Positions 33,292 to 34,325 of a DNA stretch of 34,325 bases are shown here, piece after piece; the first letter of the stretch is position 1; each line of letters opens with the position of its first letter. This stretch comes from Bryobacteraceae bacterium. Its GTDB lineage: Bacteria; Acidobacteriota; Terriglobia; Bryobacterales; Bryobacteraceae. Location: assembly GCA_025928545.1 (NCBI GenBank), contig JAICJH010000069.1, positions 1-34,325 of the forward strand, written 5' to 3'. The notes under the pieces were generated by a model that was not told where the DNA came from, did not search any database, and saw nothing but the letters and a program-made list of their open reading frames with translations. The translations under genes and the position numbers were made by a program.

Positions 33292-34325
33292 TCAAAATCC
33301 AGAACTGCACGTGAAGTTGGACGCCTCGTCCGTACTGCCTGTTCCCTTGTACTTCGCAACCAGCGGGTATTGGCACAGCGGCCTCGTCCGAACTGCGGCC
33401 CCCGACGGATCGCGTTTCGTCGCGGTTAGTGTCTCGGGAGCTTTGCCGTCTTCTACCCAGTGCACCAGTGCATCCAGTTGACCGCCGGGCTGTGGACCGG
33501 CGCCACCATTGCAGTGCGCTACTCCAGGCGCGAGAAAGAACCTTGCGAAAGCCGCCGTTTTATCCGCCCCGCCCATCTGTTGCTGGACGCGACGGTAGTA
33601 ATCCAGCGTCCCCTGCGGATAGATCAGCTGATCCGCCAGTCCATGCCACAGGATGGCTTTACCGCCACGATCTCGAAAGGCCGTCAAATCCGGATTATCG
33701 GTCGCAATTACGGCGCTGAATTCTTCCACCGACTGGGTCCAGTAATTCTCATACGCTTCGCGCGTGAGACTGTGCCAGTCCCACTGCGGATTCTGGTTCA
33801 GAAAATAACGCCACCATTCGAGCGTGATGTTGTTCGGCATTCCGGTAACCGGGTTTCCGCCAGTTCCGCTGAGGCCCGCGAACGACGCTCCGCGAGTGAG
33901 CCCGTACCACAGGAATGATCCATCGCGCCGCTTCGGTCCTTCCCAGATGGCGCGGATCACAGCCGCGTCAGCTTCTGTGATGATGCCACACTCGCCGGCG
34001 GTCTTTCCCACCAGCTCTTTCGGGTCGAAATCACAGCGCAAAGGATCTTCGATCACACCGTCCGCAACGCCATCGAGCTTGTCGCATTTGGCGATGGCGG
34101 CATTGGTAGCCATTTCGAACTTGCACTGGGGCAGGTAGTTTCCCGCCAGCATCATTGTGAGATTGCCCCACATCTGTTCTATGTGGAGCTTAGTCCAGTT
34201 TGTCGCCGGGGCGCCTGCAACCACACCGTCATAGTCTGCCGGGTAGCGCTGAATTTCGGATAAAGCCTGCCTGCCGCCGGTCGAGCATCCCATGAAGTAA
34301 GCATCGCGCGGAGCCGTGTTGTACA
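33292..34325 (-). CDS. Tannase/feruloyl-esterase-family protein, partial (N-terminus outside the window)
   Basis: The frame continues without a stop to the window edge; the first visible residues read YNTAPRDAYFMGCSTGGRQ, so the real start lies beyond 34325. It holds the nucleophile Ser in GCSTGG, the acid Asp in HGLADQLIYP, and His with its paired Cys in PGVAHCNGG, so the CS-D-HC arrangement is complete. The C-terminus RTRPLCQYPLVAKYKGTG matches RPICAYPKVAQYKGSG of the other tannase-family gene (18960-20693), but the segment just before it is the short TATKRDPSGAAV in place of a Gly/Arg-rich tract. It shares the ester-hydrolase role. Several extra Cys (QCKFEM, KCDK, RCDF, ECGI) probably form disulfides. 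Confidence 0.9.
   Translation of the reverse strand, partial: YNTAPRDAYFMGCSTGGRQALSEIQRYPADYDGVVAGAPATNWTKLHIEQMWGNLTMMLAGNYLPQCKFEMATNAAIAKCDKLDGVADGVIEDPLRCDFDPKELVGKTAGECGIITEADAAVIRAIWEGPKRRDGSFLWYGLTRGASFAGLSGTGGNPVTGMPNNITLEWWRYFLNQNPQWDWHSLTREAYENYWTQSVEEFSAVIATDNPDLTAFRDRGGKAILWHGLADQLIYPQGTLDYYRRVQQQMGGADKTAAFARFFLAPGVAHCNGGAGPQPGGQLDALVHWVEDGKAPETLTATKRDPSGAAVRTRPLCQYPLVAKYKGTGSTDEASNFTCSSGF

Overview
The window looks like a piece of an Acidobacteriota chromosome, most like the Solibacteres/Bryobacterales. This is inferred from gene content, not from any marker gene. The pointers are very long TonB-dependent receptors that start with a carboxypeptidase-regulatory-like domain, a DUF1592/DUF1552 pair, exported xylose-isomerase-like TIM barrels with twin-arginine signals, tannase-family esterases, and many Gly/Arg-rich inserts. 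No rRNA, tRNA or CRISPR array was seen.

Layout. The window opens with the last 48 codons of an IS630-type transposase. Positions 225-18928 are a one-way (+) array of four giant outer-membrane receptors. Receptors 1 and 2 are paralogues of exactly 1,236 residues whose upstream DNA (a pair of direct repeats and a TTGACT-N17-TAAAMT promoter) was copied with them. Between them lie an exported NHL beta-propeller with a Cys-rich GLG1-like segment and a small lipocalin-like protein. Receptors 3 and 4 are more distant. Positions 18960-22402 (-) hold a tannase/feruloyl-esterase-family enzyme and a CE1-like esterase. Positions 22779-27512 (+) are a tight operon: a membrane-anchored protein with two CxxCH sites (DUF1592 family), a Tat-exported DUF1552 protein, and a small exported protein of unknown function. 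Two Tat-exported TIM-barrel proteins follow, divergently transcribed from a 233-bp region with a good promoter on each strand. The right end has a beta-CASP metallo-beta-lactamase nuclease with a membrane coiled-coil protein downstream, two small membrane proteins with convergent overlapping stops, and a second tannase-family gene that runs off the edge.

How the parts may fit together (inference): large receptors could bring oligomeric or aromatic plant material across the outer membrane. The tannase-family and CE1-like esterases could cut ester bonds, and the TIM-barrel proteins could isomerise or epimerise released sugars or polyols. The diheme-type DUF1592/DUF1552 operon may be an extracytoplasmic redox function.

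The most unusual signal is a Gly/Arg-rich tract of RGG/GGRGG type placed inside seven exported or envelope proteins from six unrelated folds. The partial second tannase-family paralogue lacks it at the matching place, so the tract looks like a removable insert. Several well-formed inverted repeats lie over or near promoters and are candidate operators.
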